DNA of 64,000 bases from Persicitalea sp964500445. Its GTDB lineage: Bacteria > Bacteroidota > Bacteroidia > Cytophagales > Spirosomataceae. The translations under genes were made by a program, and so were the position numbers. The number at the start of each line of letters is the position of its first letter. Within the stretch, counting starts at the first letter, position 1. A model generated the notes under the pieces. It saw only the letters and a program-made list of their open reading frames with translations, made no database searches and had not been told where the DNA came from. The DNA lies in NCBI GenBank assembly GCA_964500445.1, contig CAZCOG010000009.1, forward strand, positions 1 to 64,000, read 5' to 3'. Of this stretch, positions 51,750 to 60,586 are shown one piece after another.

Positions 51750-54223
51750 TGAACAGAGGGCGTCTTTTTTCAAGTATTGGATTTTTTTGCTTTATGGCGG
51801 CGGTCTGCCTGTCGGGCTGCGTCCGGCTGGCACCTGGTAACGGGAAGGCTTATTTACTGGGAACGACTACTTTCAAGGGCAATAAAACTATTAAAGACAG
51901 CGAACTGGAAGACCTGATTCCGCAAAAGCCCAACCGCCGTTTTCTGGGTCTGCCATTTTACCCCTATCTGGCTTTTTACCAGGCCGCCAGTGTAACCTAC
52001 GATTCGGCCTACCACCGCCGCAAGTTAGATTCTCTCACGCTGGAATACCAGCAGAAAAGTGATAGCCTGGAAGGAAATCCCCGTCAACTAAAAAAAGTAC
52101 AGCGCAGATACGCCCGCAAAATTGCCCGGACCAGACGTCGGTTGACCGAAGGAAATGACTTTATGCGCATTTTTGGCGAACCACCCGTGTACTTCGACTC
52201 GGCCGCCGTTCCTAAAAACGCCGAGAAAATACGCGGCTACCTGTTCAATAATGGATTTTTCGAAAACCAGGTCCGCTTCACTACCGACACTGCCTTCCGA
52301 CGGATTCGAACTACCTACTTTATCAAGGAAAATCGCCCAACCCGATTGAGAGACGTGCGCTACAGTATTTCTGACCCGCGGGTAGACAGTTTGGTTTTAG
52401 CGGCCAAAGACCAGTCTACCCTGAAAAGTAATGCCCGGTATGAAGGCGATTCTTTTGAGGAAGAGCGTATCCGACTTGAAATTTTACTCAGAAATAACGG
52501 CTATTATAGTTTTTCACGACAGTCGATTACATACCTGATCAACGACACTATCTCGGCCCCTGCCACCGATAGTCTTTTTCGGCAAGTCGATGTTTTTGTG
52601 CGGCTGGAAGCTCCCGATGGGCAGGATTACTTTAAAGTGTATCCCGTCGAATCGGTGCAATTTGAAGTACTTCCACCCGGAAATTCGCCTGATTCCTTAT
52701 TCGAAAAAGATACTACACGCTTTCAGGACATTCGTTACGTTTTTACGGATAAAAAATTTTCGCCCCGCATCCTGAACAGCAAGATGCTGATCCGACCGGG
52801 AAAATTATATAGCCAGGAGGACGAACGTGAAACCCAACGCCAGCTTTCACTCACTGATCAGTTCCGCTTTGTCAACTACGGTTTCGATACTACTGCGCAA
52901 GCACTGAAAAGTTATTATCGCGCGATTCCGCTCGATAAGTACCAGATCACGGCGGACGTGGGTATGAATGTAATTCAGCTCCAGCAGGCGCCCGGCCCGT
53001 TCGCAAACCTTTCCTATAAAATCAGAAATGTTTTCCACGGTCTGGAAAACTTCGAGGTCAACCTTCGTGGCGGGGTGGAAGCCGTGACGGGCTTCAACGA
53101 CGGTAATTTGTACCGCAGCCAGGAAATAAGCGTAAATACCTCGCTGCTATTCCCTCAGTTGCTGTTCCCGGGTAATTTCCGCTATCGGTTTGGCCGTTAT
53201 AATCCTCGAACTCAGGTGGGGCTGGGATTCAACTACGTCAATCGGCCCGAATACGCCCGTTCGAATGCCAAGGCGGCTATGACTTATACGCTTCAGCCAT
53301 CTACAACTACCTTCATCAACCTTTCGCTGCTGGATCTCAATGTGCTGAATACCACTCGTCAGGCACCGGAATTTGCCCGTTTATTGGATACGCTGCGTAT
53401 GCAGGGCAATAATTTGTACAATAGCTTCCGCCGCTCATTCGTATCGGATATAAATTTTACGTTTGTCCGTAATACCAACCTGTTCATAGGCCCGCCCAAA
53501 AAAGCCAGCTACCTGCGCGTGGCTCTGGAATCGGGCGGCACGAGTATCAGCCTTTTACCCGGCCAGCGGAAAATCATCGAGAACGTTTTCGGGGATAGCC
53601 TGCAATTTTTCCAATACCTGCGCTGGAACGTGGATTACCGTAAGTACTGGCCCGTAGCGCGACGGTCGTCGTTCGTGGCGAGGGTCAATGCGGGCAGCGT
53701 GTTCAGCTACGGCGTAAACTCGGTACCACCCTACGAGAAGTACTTCTTTGCAGGTGGCTCCAATAGTGTACGGGCCTGGTTGCCGCGCCGGCTTGGGCCA
53801 GGTTCCTCACCACCGCGAATTACCTCTGCCAATTTCACGGTGGAAGCCCCCGGCGAGCTGCTGTTAGAAGGAAATTTGGAATACCGGGGCCATTTGTTTC
53901 ACTTTTTCGGCGACATCAATTACGCCCTATTCCTGGATGCGGGGAACGTCTGGACACTACCTACCACCACAAGTACCAAAACGGGCGAGTATGCAGCGGG
54001 CGATTTTCGCTGGGATGAGTTTACGAAACAAATTGCCCTCGGTACGGGCTTCGGGCTCCGTTACGATCTGCAATATTTTGTTTTGCGATTCGACTTTGGC
54101 CTAAAACTATACGACCCTAACCGTCAGGAGTTCGTGCTGGATGAATTCTCGTGGCGGAAGCCTTTCAACACCCGCCAACCTAATTATTTGAACTTCAATT
54201 TGGGAGTTGGTTATCCATTTTGA
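51740..54223 (+). CDS. tamL: TamL-type BamA/TamA-family outer-membrane lipoprotein
   Basis: 827 residues. The start is probably the TTG at 51740 (or 51749), because the first ATG (51794) would cut the signal in half; the TTG start gives a full lipoprotein signal with lipobox LSGC and C27. POTRA-like domains (about 60-350) precede a 16-stranded barrel (from about 400) ending in NFNLGVGYPF with the C-terminal Phe of the BAM signal. The lipid anchor on a TamA-like barrel is the hallmark of TamL in Bacteroidota, which with TamB handles outer-membrane protein or lipid transport. tamB is not in the window. Its first bases overlap the divergent TrmH-type gene. Confidence 0.9.
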   Translation: MRALNRGRLFSSIGFFCFMAAVCLSGCVRLAPGNGKAYLLGTTTFKGNKTIKDSELEDLIPQKPNRRFLGLPFYPYLAFYQAASVTYDSAYHRRKLDSLTLEYQQKSDSLEGNPRQLKKVQRRYARKIARTRRRLTEGNDFMRIFGEPPVYFDSAAVPKNAEKIRGYLFNNGFFENQVRFTTDTAFRRIRTTYFIKENRPTRLRDVRYSISDPRVDSLVLAAKDQSTLKSNARYEGDSFEEERIRLEILLRNNGYYSFSRQSITYLINDTISAPATDSLFRQVDVFVRLEAPDGQDYFKVYPVESVQFEVLPPGNSPDSLFEKDTTRFQDIRYVFTDKKFSPRILNSKMLIRPGKLYSQEDERETQRQLSLTDQFRFVNYGFDTTAQALKSYYRAIPLDKYQITADVGMNVIQLQQAPGPFANLSYKIRNVFHGLENFEVNLRGGVEAVTGFNDGNLYRSQEISVNTSLLFPQLLFPGNFRYRFGRYNPRTQVGLGFNYVNRPEYARSNAKAAMTYTLQPSTTTFINLSLLDLNVLNTTRQAPEFARLLDTLRMQGNNLYNSFRRSFVSDINFTFVRNTNLFIGPPKKASYLRVALESGGTSISLLPGQRKIIENVFGDSLQFFQYLRWNVDYRKYWPVARRSSFVARVNAGSVFSYGVNSVPPYEKYFFAGGSNSVRAWLPRRLGPGSSPPRITSANFTVEAPGELLLEGNLEYRGHLFHFFGDINYALFLDAGNVWTLPTTTSTKTGEYAAGDFRWDEFTKQIALGTGFGLRYDLQYFVLRFDFGLKLYDPNRQEFVLDEFSWRKPFNTRQPNYLNFNLGVGYPF

Positions 54224-54281
54224 TTTTAGGTGTTTAGAGATTTGAAATCATTAAAGCAGCCCAAGCCAAAATATTTTTAAA

Positions 54282-54323
54282 CTGACACTTTGTCAGCATT
54301 TTCAGGATTTTTCAGTACTTTTG
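54282..54323 (+). promoter_or_regulatory. Promoter and small dyad upstream of miaB
   Basis: CTGACA-CTT-TGTCAG (54282-54296) is a perfect 6-bp dyad. It contains a TTTG that lies 23 bases before TACTTTTG (54316-54323), an exact TAnnTTTG -7 element. The dyad over the -33 region suggests an operator. The miaB ATG is at 54427. Confidence 0.55.
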
Positions 54324-54426
54324 CCGCCTGATTCTTCTATGAAGTACTTAAGCGTCGAGGTTGTTATCTCAATGCCTAAATTCTAAACCGCCAAACAAAT
54401 ACACCCATCAACACATCGATATATAG

Positions 54427-55860
54427 ATGAGTATTGCCCTAAAAATATTGACCTCCGAAGACAAGGAAGCTTGTGAGACCATCAAAGTGAGCGAGGAGGA
54501 GGTTTCCGTAAATAAAAAAAAGCTGTTCATTGAGAGCTACGGCTGCCAGATGAATTTTTCGGATAGCGAAATCGTCGCTTCCGTCATGCGCGGCGCGGGA
54601 TTCGCTACGACTTCAAGCGAGCAGGACGCCGACCTGATTTTCCTGAATACCTGCGCCATTCGGGACAACGCCGAGCAGAAAGTGCGCAATCGTCTTCAGC
54701 AACTCAACCATCTTAAGAAAAAGAAACCTGGCCTGCTCATCGGCGTGTTGGGCTGCATGGCTGAGCGACTGAAAGCCAAACTACTGGAAGAGGAAAAAAT
54801 GGTGGACATCGTTACGGGACCTGATGCCTACCGCGACTTGCCGCGCCTAATCGAAGAAGCCGAAACGGGGCAAAAGGCGGTAAACGTGTTGCTGTCCCGT
54901 GAAGAAACGTATGCCGACATTTCACCTATTCGACTGAATTCTAACGGTGTAACGGCCTTCATATCTATTATGCGTGGTTGCAACAATATGTGCAGCTTTT
55001 GCGTGGTTCCCTTTACACGGGGGCGTGAGCGCAGCCGCGACCCGCACAGCATTGTTCGCGAGGCAGAGGAGTTGTTCGCTCAGGGCTATCGGGAGGTGAC
55101 GTTGCTGGGCCAAAACGTAGATTCATATCGTTATAGCAGCGCTCAAAGCGGCGAACAGTCCTACGATTTTGCCGAACTTCTTGGCATGGTAGCGCGGGTG
55201 CATCCCGATTTGCGGGTCCGGTTCAGTACTTCGCATCCCAAGGACATTACGGATCGGGTACTTTACGCCATGCGTGACCATGAAAACGTCTGCAACTACA
55301 TCCATCTTCCTGCCCAAAGCGGTAACAGCCGGATTCTGGAACTAATGAACCGCACGTACGACCGCGAATGGTATATGCAGAAAATCGACCGGATTCGCGC
55401 TATTCTGGGCGAAGACTGCGGGATTTCGCACGATATGATCACGGGCTTTTGTACCGAAACCGAAGCCGAACATCAGGATACGCTTTCGCTAATGGAGTAC
55501 GTTCGGTACGACTACGGATATATGTTTGCCTACTCCGAGCGCCCTGGTACTCCGGCAGCCAAAAAACTAGAAGACGATATACCTTACGATGTAAAGCTTC
55601 GCCGCCTCAACGAGGTCATCGCCCTGCAACAGAAGCACTCCCTCGAACGCAATCAACGGCTTGTGGGGCGGGTTCATAAAGTGCTGGTAGAAGGTACTTC
55701 CAAGCGCTCCGCCGGAGACTTACAAGGCCGCAATGACCAGAACAAGGTCGTCGTTTTTCCTCGAAAAAACTTCAACAAAGGCGATTACGTCCACGTTCTG
55801 GTCACTGACTGCACCGCCGCTACCCTAATAGGTCATTCAGTAGAAGAAGTAGCAGCGTGA
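54427..55860 (+). CDS. miaB: tRNA-2-methylthio-N6-dimethylallyladenosine synthase MiaB
   Basis: 477 residues. A radical-SAM methylthiotransferase that converts i6A37 to ms2i6A37 in tRNAs reading UNN codons. The N-terminal MTTase domain has its cluster cysteines in ESYGCQMNFSDSE, FLNTCAIRDNAEQK and GVLGCMAERL; the radical-SAM CxxxCxxC is RGCNNMCSFCVVPFTRG. A C-terminal TRAM domain with RLVGRVHKVLVEG follows. About 35 extra residues precede the domain. It heads a conserved Bacteroidota run with the sigma-54 activator, lptE and secG. Confidence 0.98.
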   Translation: MSIALKILTSEDKEACETIKVSEEEVSVNKKKLFIESYGCQMNFSDSEIVASVMRGAGFATTSSEQDADLIFLNTCAIRDNAEQKVRNRLQQLNHLKKKKPGLLIGVLGCMAERLKAKLLEEEKMVDIVTGPDAYRDLPRLIEEAETGQKAVNVLLSREETYADISPIRLNSNGVTAFISIMRGCNNMCSFCVVPFTRGRERSRDPHSIVREAEELFAQGYREVTLLGQNVDSYRYSSAQSGEQSYDFAELLGMVARVHPDLRVRFSTSHPKDITDRVLYAMRDHENVCNYIHLPAQSGNSRILELMNRTYDREWYMQKIDRIRAILGEDCGISHDMITGFCTETEAEHQDTLSLMEYVRYDYGYMFAYSERPGTPAAKKLEDDIPYDVKLRRLNEVIALQQKHSLERNQRLVGRVHKVLVEGTSKRSAGDLQGRNDQNKVVVFPRKNFNKGDYVHVLVTDCTAATLIGHSVEEVAA

Positions 55861-55932
55861 CGCTGCTCGTCCGTATCTGCACTGCCAACTGTTCACCAGC
55901 ACCGGCGTACCGGTCAACTTTCCATTTACAAC

Positions 55933-57282
55933 TTGGATTTATCAGAAATACAATCCGTCAAAAATCGCTTCGGCATTATCGGAGCTGCGCCTGCGCTGAA
56001 CTACGCCATCAATGTAGCCATGCAGGTGGCGGCTACTGATCTTACTGTGCTCATCACGGGCGAAAGCGGTAGCGGAAAGGAATCTTTTTCCAAAATCATT
56101 CACAGTCTGAGCGTACGAAAGCACGGAAACTTCATCGCCATCAACTGCGGAGCCATCCCCGAAGGAACGATCGATTCTGAACTGTTCGGCCACGAAAAAG
56201 GAGCCTTTACGGGAGCATTGGATGCCCGCAAAGGGTACTTTGAAACTACCAACGGTGGTACGATCTTCCTGGATGAAATCGGCGAAATGCCCCTGGGGAC
56301 GCAGGCCCGATTACTGCGGGTACTTGAAAATGGGGAATACATCCGCGTGGGAGCATCAAAGACTCAGAAGACCGACGTTCGCGTGGTGGCCGCTACCAAC
56401 GTCAATCTGCTGGAAGCCGTAAACAAAGGTAAGTTTCGGGAAGACCTTTACTACCGACTCAACACTGTCCCAATCTACGTGCCGCCATTACGCGAGCGCG
56501 ACGAAGACGTGCTGATGCTCTTCCGCAAATTTACCAACGATTTTGCCGAACGCTACCGCACCCGGCCAGTAAGGTTGTCACCCGACGCACGCCAAACCCT
56601 TCTGACTTTCGACTTCCCCGGCAACATACGGCAGTTGAAAAATATCGCTGAGCAAATCACGATTCTGGAAACCGACAAAGAGGAACCTATCGATGCCGAT
56701 ACGCTCTGGCGGTACCTCAACCCTGTCAACCCGTCGTCGCGGCGTTCGATGAGTCAGGCGTTGGTACCATTGAGTCTGGGCGATGATGCCACGTCTTTTT
56801 CGGAGCGGGAGATTTTATACAAAGTACTTTTCGAGATGCGTCGTGATGTGACAGAGTTGAAGAAACTCGTACGGGAAGTTTTGAAAGATGAACAGTCCAA
56901 TCACGAAATCCTGAAAAATCATCAGGAACTATTCGATAACATCAACGCTTCTGATGCCCCTGTCACAGAAACCTCGCGACTACTGGCGGCGCACGAAGAA
57001 CGCCTTTCCAATATTGCAAGAAACGAGAGCTCAAGCCGGGAATATGCTCCCGCCAACCGGGTGGTCGATCTTGATCGCTATTCGCAGGCCCGTAGCCAAA
57101 TTGAGGATGTGGAGCACATAGCCGAAGAAGAAGAATCACTTTCCCTCGAAGACCAGGAAAAAGATCTGATCATCAAAGCCCTCCGGCGAAACAATAACAA
57201 ACGAAAATATGCCGCCCAGGCGTTGGGTATTTCGGAAAGAACGCTGTACAGGAAGATTAAGCAGTATGATATTGAGGAATAA
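55933..57282 (+). CDS. Sigma-54-dependent activator without receiver domain
   Basis: 449 residues, apparently from a TTG (55933-55935). The AAA+ core has Walker A LITGESGSGKESFSK, the sigma-54-contacting GAFTGA loop (HEKGAFTGALDARKG), Walker B GGTIFLDEIGEMP and the arginine-finger region DLYYRLNTVPIYVPPLRER. A charged, probably coiled segment follows (about 290-350), then a Fis-type HTH at the C-terminus (AAQALGISERTLYRKIKQY). No N-terminal receiver, PAS or GAF domain is present, so its activity must be controlled through abundance, a partner or the middle region. It lies between miaB and lptE; a sigma-54-like promoter stands before groES, 3 kb downstream. Confidence 0.95.
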   Translation: MDLSEIQSVKNRFGIIGAAPALNYAINVAMQVAATDLTVLITGESGSGKESFSKIIHSLSVRKHGNFIAINCGAIPEGTIDSELFGHEKGAFTGALDARKGYFETTNGGTIFLDEIGEMPLGTQARLLRVLENGEYIRVGASKTQKTDVRVVAATNVNLLEAVNKGKFREDLYYRLNTVPIYVPPLRERDEDVLMLFRKFTNDFAERYRTRPVRLSPDARQTLLTFDFPGNIRQLKNIAEQITILETDKEEPIDADTLWRYLNPVNPSSRRSMSQALVPLSLGDDATSFSEREILYKVLFEMRRDVTELKKLVREVLKDEQSNHEILKNHQELFDNINASDAPVTETSRLLAAHEERLSNIARNESSSREYAPANRVVDLDRYSQARSQIEDVEHIAEEEESLSLEDQEKDLIIKALRRNNNKRKYAAQALGISERTLYRKIKQYDIEE

Positions 57283-57325
57283 GCAGGTGGTAAGTAGGAC
57301 AAGTAAGATCTTGCCTGGATCAATG

Positions 57326-57844
57326 ATGAACAAAATGTATCGGAACTACCTCTCCGTGCTGTCTATTTTATGCCTTTGTTTTGCCTCTATAGGCTGCGGG
57401 GTATATTCTTTTACTGGAACCAGCCTGTCTCCGGATATAAAGACTTTTACCGTGCTTAATTTCAGTACGGGCGTGGCGGGTGGTCCGGCGAATTTGCCGA
57501 TTCAGATCAATGAAAAACTGAAAGAATATTTTCAACGAAACACGGACCTGACGCTCGTACCAACAGGCGGAGATCTCATTCTGGAAGGTACTTTGACGGG
57601 CTATGATGTAATTCCCGTAGCCCCTACGGCTAACGACCAGGCAGGCTTCAACCGTCTGACTGTCACCGTACAGATACGCTTCACTAATACGCTGGATGAG
57701 ACCAAGGATTTCGACCAGTCTTTTTCTTTTTACGCCGACTTTCCGCAAGGGCAAACCCTGACCCAAAACGAAGCGCGGTTGCTACCTGGCATTCTGGACC
57801 AGATCGTACAAAATATCTTTAATAAATCTGCGGCTGACTGGTAG
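57326..57844 (+). CDS. lptE: LPS assembly lipoprotein LptE
   Basis: 172 residues from ATG 57326 (a second ATG lies directly before it at 57323). The upstream part of the frame overlaps the activator gene and has no family sequence. Lipoprotein signal with lipobox SIGC and C24, directly followed by GVYSFTGTSLSPDIKTFTV, the typical LptE N-terminus. The rest has the alternating strand-helix pattern (INEKLKEYFQRNTDLTLV, LEGTLTGYDVIPVAP). LptE plugs the LptD barrel in the outer membrane and helps deliver LPS. It is in the conserved miaB-to-secG run. Confidence 0.9.
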   Translation: MNKMYRNYLSVLSILCLCFASIGCGVYSFTGTSLSPDIKTFTVLNFSTGVAGGPANLPIQINEKLKEYFQRNTDLTLVPTGGDLILEGTLTGYDVIPVAPTANDQAGFNRLTVTVQIRFTNTLDETKDFDQSFSFYADFPQGQTLTQNEARLLPGILDQIVQNIFNKSAADW

Positions 57845-57905
57845 GCTCTGCTCGTTTTTCGTAATTTTGGGACTTTTCTGCTGACACCAAGCCCTGTCTA
57901 ATTTA

Positions 57906-58739
57906 ATGAATAAGGTCGACAAAGAAACCTTCGCCTATTGGGTGACGCATCCCCAGGATATCGGGTCGGGTAATCTTCTCCGACTGGAAGAAACGACGAA
58001 GACTTTTCCATACTGCCAAATAAGTTACGCCCTGCTCGCTAAGGCTGCCGCCGATAGTGGCTCCTCTCGCCTGACCGAATTGGTACCTCTCGCCGCAGCT
58101 TACACTCTCAATCGGGGTGCCTTGCGCCGTTTGGTGGAAAATGAATCCGCCTGGTCGGGCGCTTTACTTGACCGACTTACTGAACTACCTCAAAGCCGGA
58201 ATGGCTCCCGTAACCGGGCTGCACCCTATGGACATGACAAGCCGATTTCTTTGGTCCGCTTCGAAGATCGATTCGTAAAAACTGCCGATTATGCTGAATT
58301 ACAGGAAGAAAAACTTCCCGAAACTCCCCCCGTGGACGAAACAGCTTTGACCGAAAAATCACTGGAAGAAGACCTGACCTACAAGCGTCTCAAACCAACC
58401 CCCATGCCTGTCATCGAGCTGCTCCCACTTCCCACACCACGCGCTGACGAACGACGCAAACAACAGGAAATAATTGAGGCGTTCATTCGGAAAGATCCCC
58501 GCATCGGTCCCATCCGACCCGACGCCAACGCGCCTGAACCCGAAGTGACCGATCTGTCGCAACGTACGCAGGGTGCTGCTTTTGGGGGTTTGGTCACCGA
58601 ATCCTTCGCAAAAATCCTTATCAAGCAAGGCAAAACCGATAAGGCAATCGACATCTATGAAAAACTAAAATTGAAAAACCCGGAAAAAAGCGATTACTTT
58701 GCGCAAAAAATCAAAGAACTGGGAGGGAGTGATGAATGA
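57906..58739 (+). CDS. Uncharacterised protein with C-terminal TPR-like segment
   Basis: 277 residues, no signal peptide. The first 100 residues are helical (LLRLEETTKTFPYCQISYALLAKAAAD, RGALRRLVENE); a Pro/Glu-rich linker (about 140-230) follows; the last 45 residues read as one tetratricopeptide-like hairpin (LIKQGKTDKAIDIYEKLKLKNPEKSDYFAQKI). Proteins of this layout are regularly found between lptE and secG in Bacteroidota, but their role is unknown to me. The last codons and the stop (58737-58739) lie within the left arm of an inverted-repeat element. Confidence 0.85.
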   Translation: MNKVDKETFAYWVTHPQDIGSGNLLRLEETTKTFPYCQISYALLAKAAADSGSSRLTELVPLAAAYTLNRGALRRLVENESAWSGALLDRLTELPQSRNGSRNRAAPYGHDKPISLVRFEDRFVKTADYAELQEEKLPETPPVDETALTEKSLEEDLTYKRLKPTPMPVIELLPLPTPRADERRKQQEIIEAFIRKDPRIGPIRPDANAPEPEVTDLSQRTQGAAFGGLVTESFAKILIKQGKTDKAIDIYEKLKLKNPEKSDYFAQKIKELGGSDE

Positions 58740-58880
58740 TGAAGGAATATCCCTGAATCTTTTTATATGCTTTGTCGTTCAAATATTTATAATCTGAGAT
58801 AGCCTTTCTCTTTATTTGCTTTGACTTCCTTCTTTAATTTAGTGCGATTGCTACATATCGAAAATTCATAATTCATCACT
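58728..58880. repeat. Inverted-repeat element before secG that overlaps a stop codon
   Basis: AGTGATGAATGATGAA (58728-58743) is matched by TTCATAATTCATCACT (58865-58880), 15 of 16 positions complementary. The word (T)GATGAAT is reiterated in both arms and again at 58881-58893. The left arm encodes the last residues and the TGA of the TPR-like gene. Confidence 0.65.
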
Positions 58881-58901
58881 CATAATTCATCATTAACAAA
58901 A

Positions 58902-59258
58902 ATGTACCTTGCTCTTGTAATTCTGGTGGCTATTATCGCCGTACTTCTCATTCTCATTGTCCTCGTGCAAAATTCCAAGGGTGGTGGCCTTTCCAGCGAA
59001 TTTAGCGGCGGGGCAGGAGGCCAAATGTTTGGTGTTAAAAAAACGACTGACCTCTTGGAGCAAGTGACCTGGGGAATGGCCGGAGCGATTATAATTATCT
59101 CGCTGGCGTCCTATGTGATGGTAGGTAACGGTACCGATGCCAGCCAAACTATCAATAGCGTGAATGTAGAAAAGGCGCAGAACTCTGCCGTTCCCGGTGG
59201 CAACATTGCCCCTCTGCCTGCTCCCGCTCCCGCTACTACTCCCGGCGACACTAACTAA
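58902..59258 (+). CDS. secG: Preprotein translocase subunit SecG
   Basis: 118 residues. Two membrane helices (about 2-22 and 53-75) flank the family loop VLVQNSKGGGLSSEFSGGAGGQMFGVKKTTDLLEQVTW. SecG improves SecYEA-driven export. A Pro/Ala-rich tail of about 30 residues (APLPAPAPATTP) extends into the periplasm, as often seen in Bacteroidota. A strong terminator follows, ending the miaB-secG run. Confidence 0.96.
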   Translation: MYLALVILVAIIAVLLILIVLVQNSKGGGLSSEFSGGAGGQMFGVKKTTDLLEQVTWGMAGAIIIISLASYVMVGNGTDASQTINSVNVEKAQNSAVPGGNIAPLPAPAPATTPGDTN

Positions 59259-59280
59259 TATTCGATATTTTGTTATTGCA

Positions 59281-59325
59281 AAAGCCAGGGGCTCTTCGAA
59301 TATTCGAAGAGCCCCCGGCTTTTTT
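59281..59325. terminator. Strong bidirectional terminator after secG
   Basis: GGGGCTCTTCGAATA and TATTCGAAGAGCCCC form a perfect 15-bp stem, extended by GCC/GGC past one mismatch, with AAA and TTTTTT flanks. It lies between the convergent secG and 59357 genes. Confidence 0.93.
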
Positions 59326-59356
59326 ATGGTAGGATAAAGCTGATGAATGTACTCTC

Positions 59357-60064
59357 TTATTTTTCACTCAAATATTTCGCCATCAAATGCTTAGCCGCCG
59401 GTAGCAGCGTTTCGTTGACAGGATATTCCCGCGGTGACTCTACCATGTAAGTAGCAGGATTGGGTAGTTGAGTATAGCGACGGGTCAGCTCCACTTTCAT
59501 GTTTTCAAAAGTAGTACTTAGGTTTTTGCGCAGGGAATCGATTCGCTGAGTCTGAATGATTCGTTCGCGGCGAGCATCGAATAAGGTAACCTGGTAGCGA
59601 AAAATCGTTGTCTCGCGGCTGGATTGCCGGTAAATAAAAAGATAGCCCTCCTCCGTCCGCAGCGGCACAATGCCAATTGGCGTTATCTTCAGGCTGGTTT
59701 TTACTTCATCATATCGTGACTGCCCTTCCTGCACAAGTCGAGAAAACTGCGGGATAGCAAATTCCAGAATTTCGCCTATCTCCTCCAGATGCGCTCCATC
59801 TCGATAAGTATTCTGATAGATCCAACGCAATTGAGAAAGGTCAACTCCGGTCAGATTCTTCGGAAAATGCGTGCGCAGGGATTGCTGTGACTCTTTCAGG
59901 GTGACGCTACTTTCATAATGTTCCCTGACTTGCACCAAATGGGGAAAAAGGATTTGTTTGTTGAATTCCTGCCGAACATGCTGCAAATATGCCAGTAAGA
60001 CATACTTTTTATACTCAAAGTCAAGAATTCCGTCAGTAAGCCATTGGCTGGATAATTTTGTCAT
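59357..60064 (-). CDS. Conserved hypothetical protein, helical
   Basis: 235 residues, no signal peptide or membrane helix. The N-terminus reads SSQWLTDGILDFEYKKYVLLAYLQHV, followed by long helices to about residue 110, and a C-terminal half with strands (SLKITPIGIVPLRTEEGYLFI, TTIFRYQVTLFD). I know this layout only as a hypothetical protein found near groESL and secG in related bacteria. No motif suggests a reaction. It is transcribed alone, divergent from groES. Confidence 0.85.
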   Translation of the reverse strand: MTKLSSQWLTDGILDFEYKKYVLLAYLQHVRQEFNKQILFPHLVQVREHYESSVTLKESQQSLRTHFPKNLTGVDLSQLRWIYQNTYRDGAHLEEIGEILEFAIPQFSRLVQEGQSRYDEVKTSLKITPIGIVPLRTEEGYLFIYRQSSRETTIFRYQVTLFDARRERIIQTQRIDSLRKNLSTTFENMKVELTRRYTQLPNPATYMVESPREYPVNETLLPAAKHLMAKYLSEK

Positions 60065-60180
60065 GCTATAAAAACGATGTTTAACGTCGAAAATTTAGTC
60101 ATTTCTACTAAAAAACAAAATGATATTTTCTCTATGACGCCATTGGGTCCATTTTCTTTTAGATAAAATCATAAAGAGGG

Positions 60181-60236
60181 TTGTCAGAACATGCCTGAAA
60201 ATATGACAGATATTCCGGCTGGCACAAATTCTGCCT
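60181..60236 (+). promoter_or_regulatory. Sigma-54-like promoter and dyad half-sites upstream of groES
   Basis: TGGCACAAATTCTGC (60220-60234) has GG and GC at the correct -24/-12 spacing and differs from TGGCACGNNNNTTGC at only two specified positions. Upstream, TTGTCAG (60181-60187) and TGACAG (60204-60209) form a spaced dyad suited to an activator. The groES ATG is at 60287. No CIRCE element is present. This is a prediction from pattern only. Confidence 0.6.
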
Positions 60237-60286
60237 GTATGGTCTTGTCAAGAATATTTTGTGACAACTTAAAACCGTAAACTAAT

Positions 60287-60586
60287 ATGTCAACCTTAAT
60301 CGAAGAAAAAGTGAGCGTACAACCCCTGGCCGACCGGGTGCTGGTAGAACCCGCCCCCGCCGAAGAAAAAACTGCATTTGGTATCATCATCCCAGATACC
60401 GCCAAAGAAAAGCCTCAGCGCGGTACCGTTATGGCGGCTGGTCCTGGTAAAACCGACGAGCCAATGACCGTGAAAGTAGGCGATACCGTCCTTTATGGCA
60501 AGTACTCCGGCACTGAACTGACCGTCGATGGCAAAGACTGCCTGATCATGCGCGAGTCGGATATCTTCGCTGTAATCAACAATTAA
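60287..60586 (+). CDS. groES: Co-chaperonin GroES
   Basis: 99 residues. VQPLADRVLVEPAPAEEKTAFGIIIPDTAKEKPQRGTV opens the protein with the family signature and mobile loop; the roof and C-terminal strands (GDTVLYGKYSGTELTVDGKDCLIMRESDIFAVI) complete it. GroES caps the GroEL folding chamber. groEL follows after 119 bases, a gap filled by inverted-repeat element C. The promoter region holds a sigma-54-like site. Confidence 0.98.
   Translation: MSTLIEEKVSVQPLADRVLVEPAPAEEKTAFGIIIPDTAKEKPQRGTVMAAGPGKTDEPMTVKVGDTVLYGKYSGTELTVDGKDCLIMRESDIFAVINN

Noticed and set aside
54282..54323. A sigma-54 promoter upstream of miaB next to the CTGACA-TGTCAG dyad
   Set aside because: No GG...GC pair with -24/-12 spacing is present; a good TAnnTTTG element explains the promoter better.
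60065..60286. CIRCE/HrcA operator before groES
   Set aside because: The TTAGCACTC-N9-GAGTGCTAA dyad is absent on both strands.
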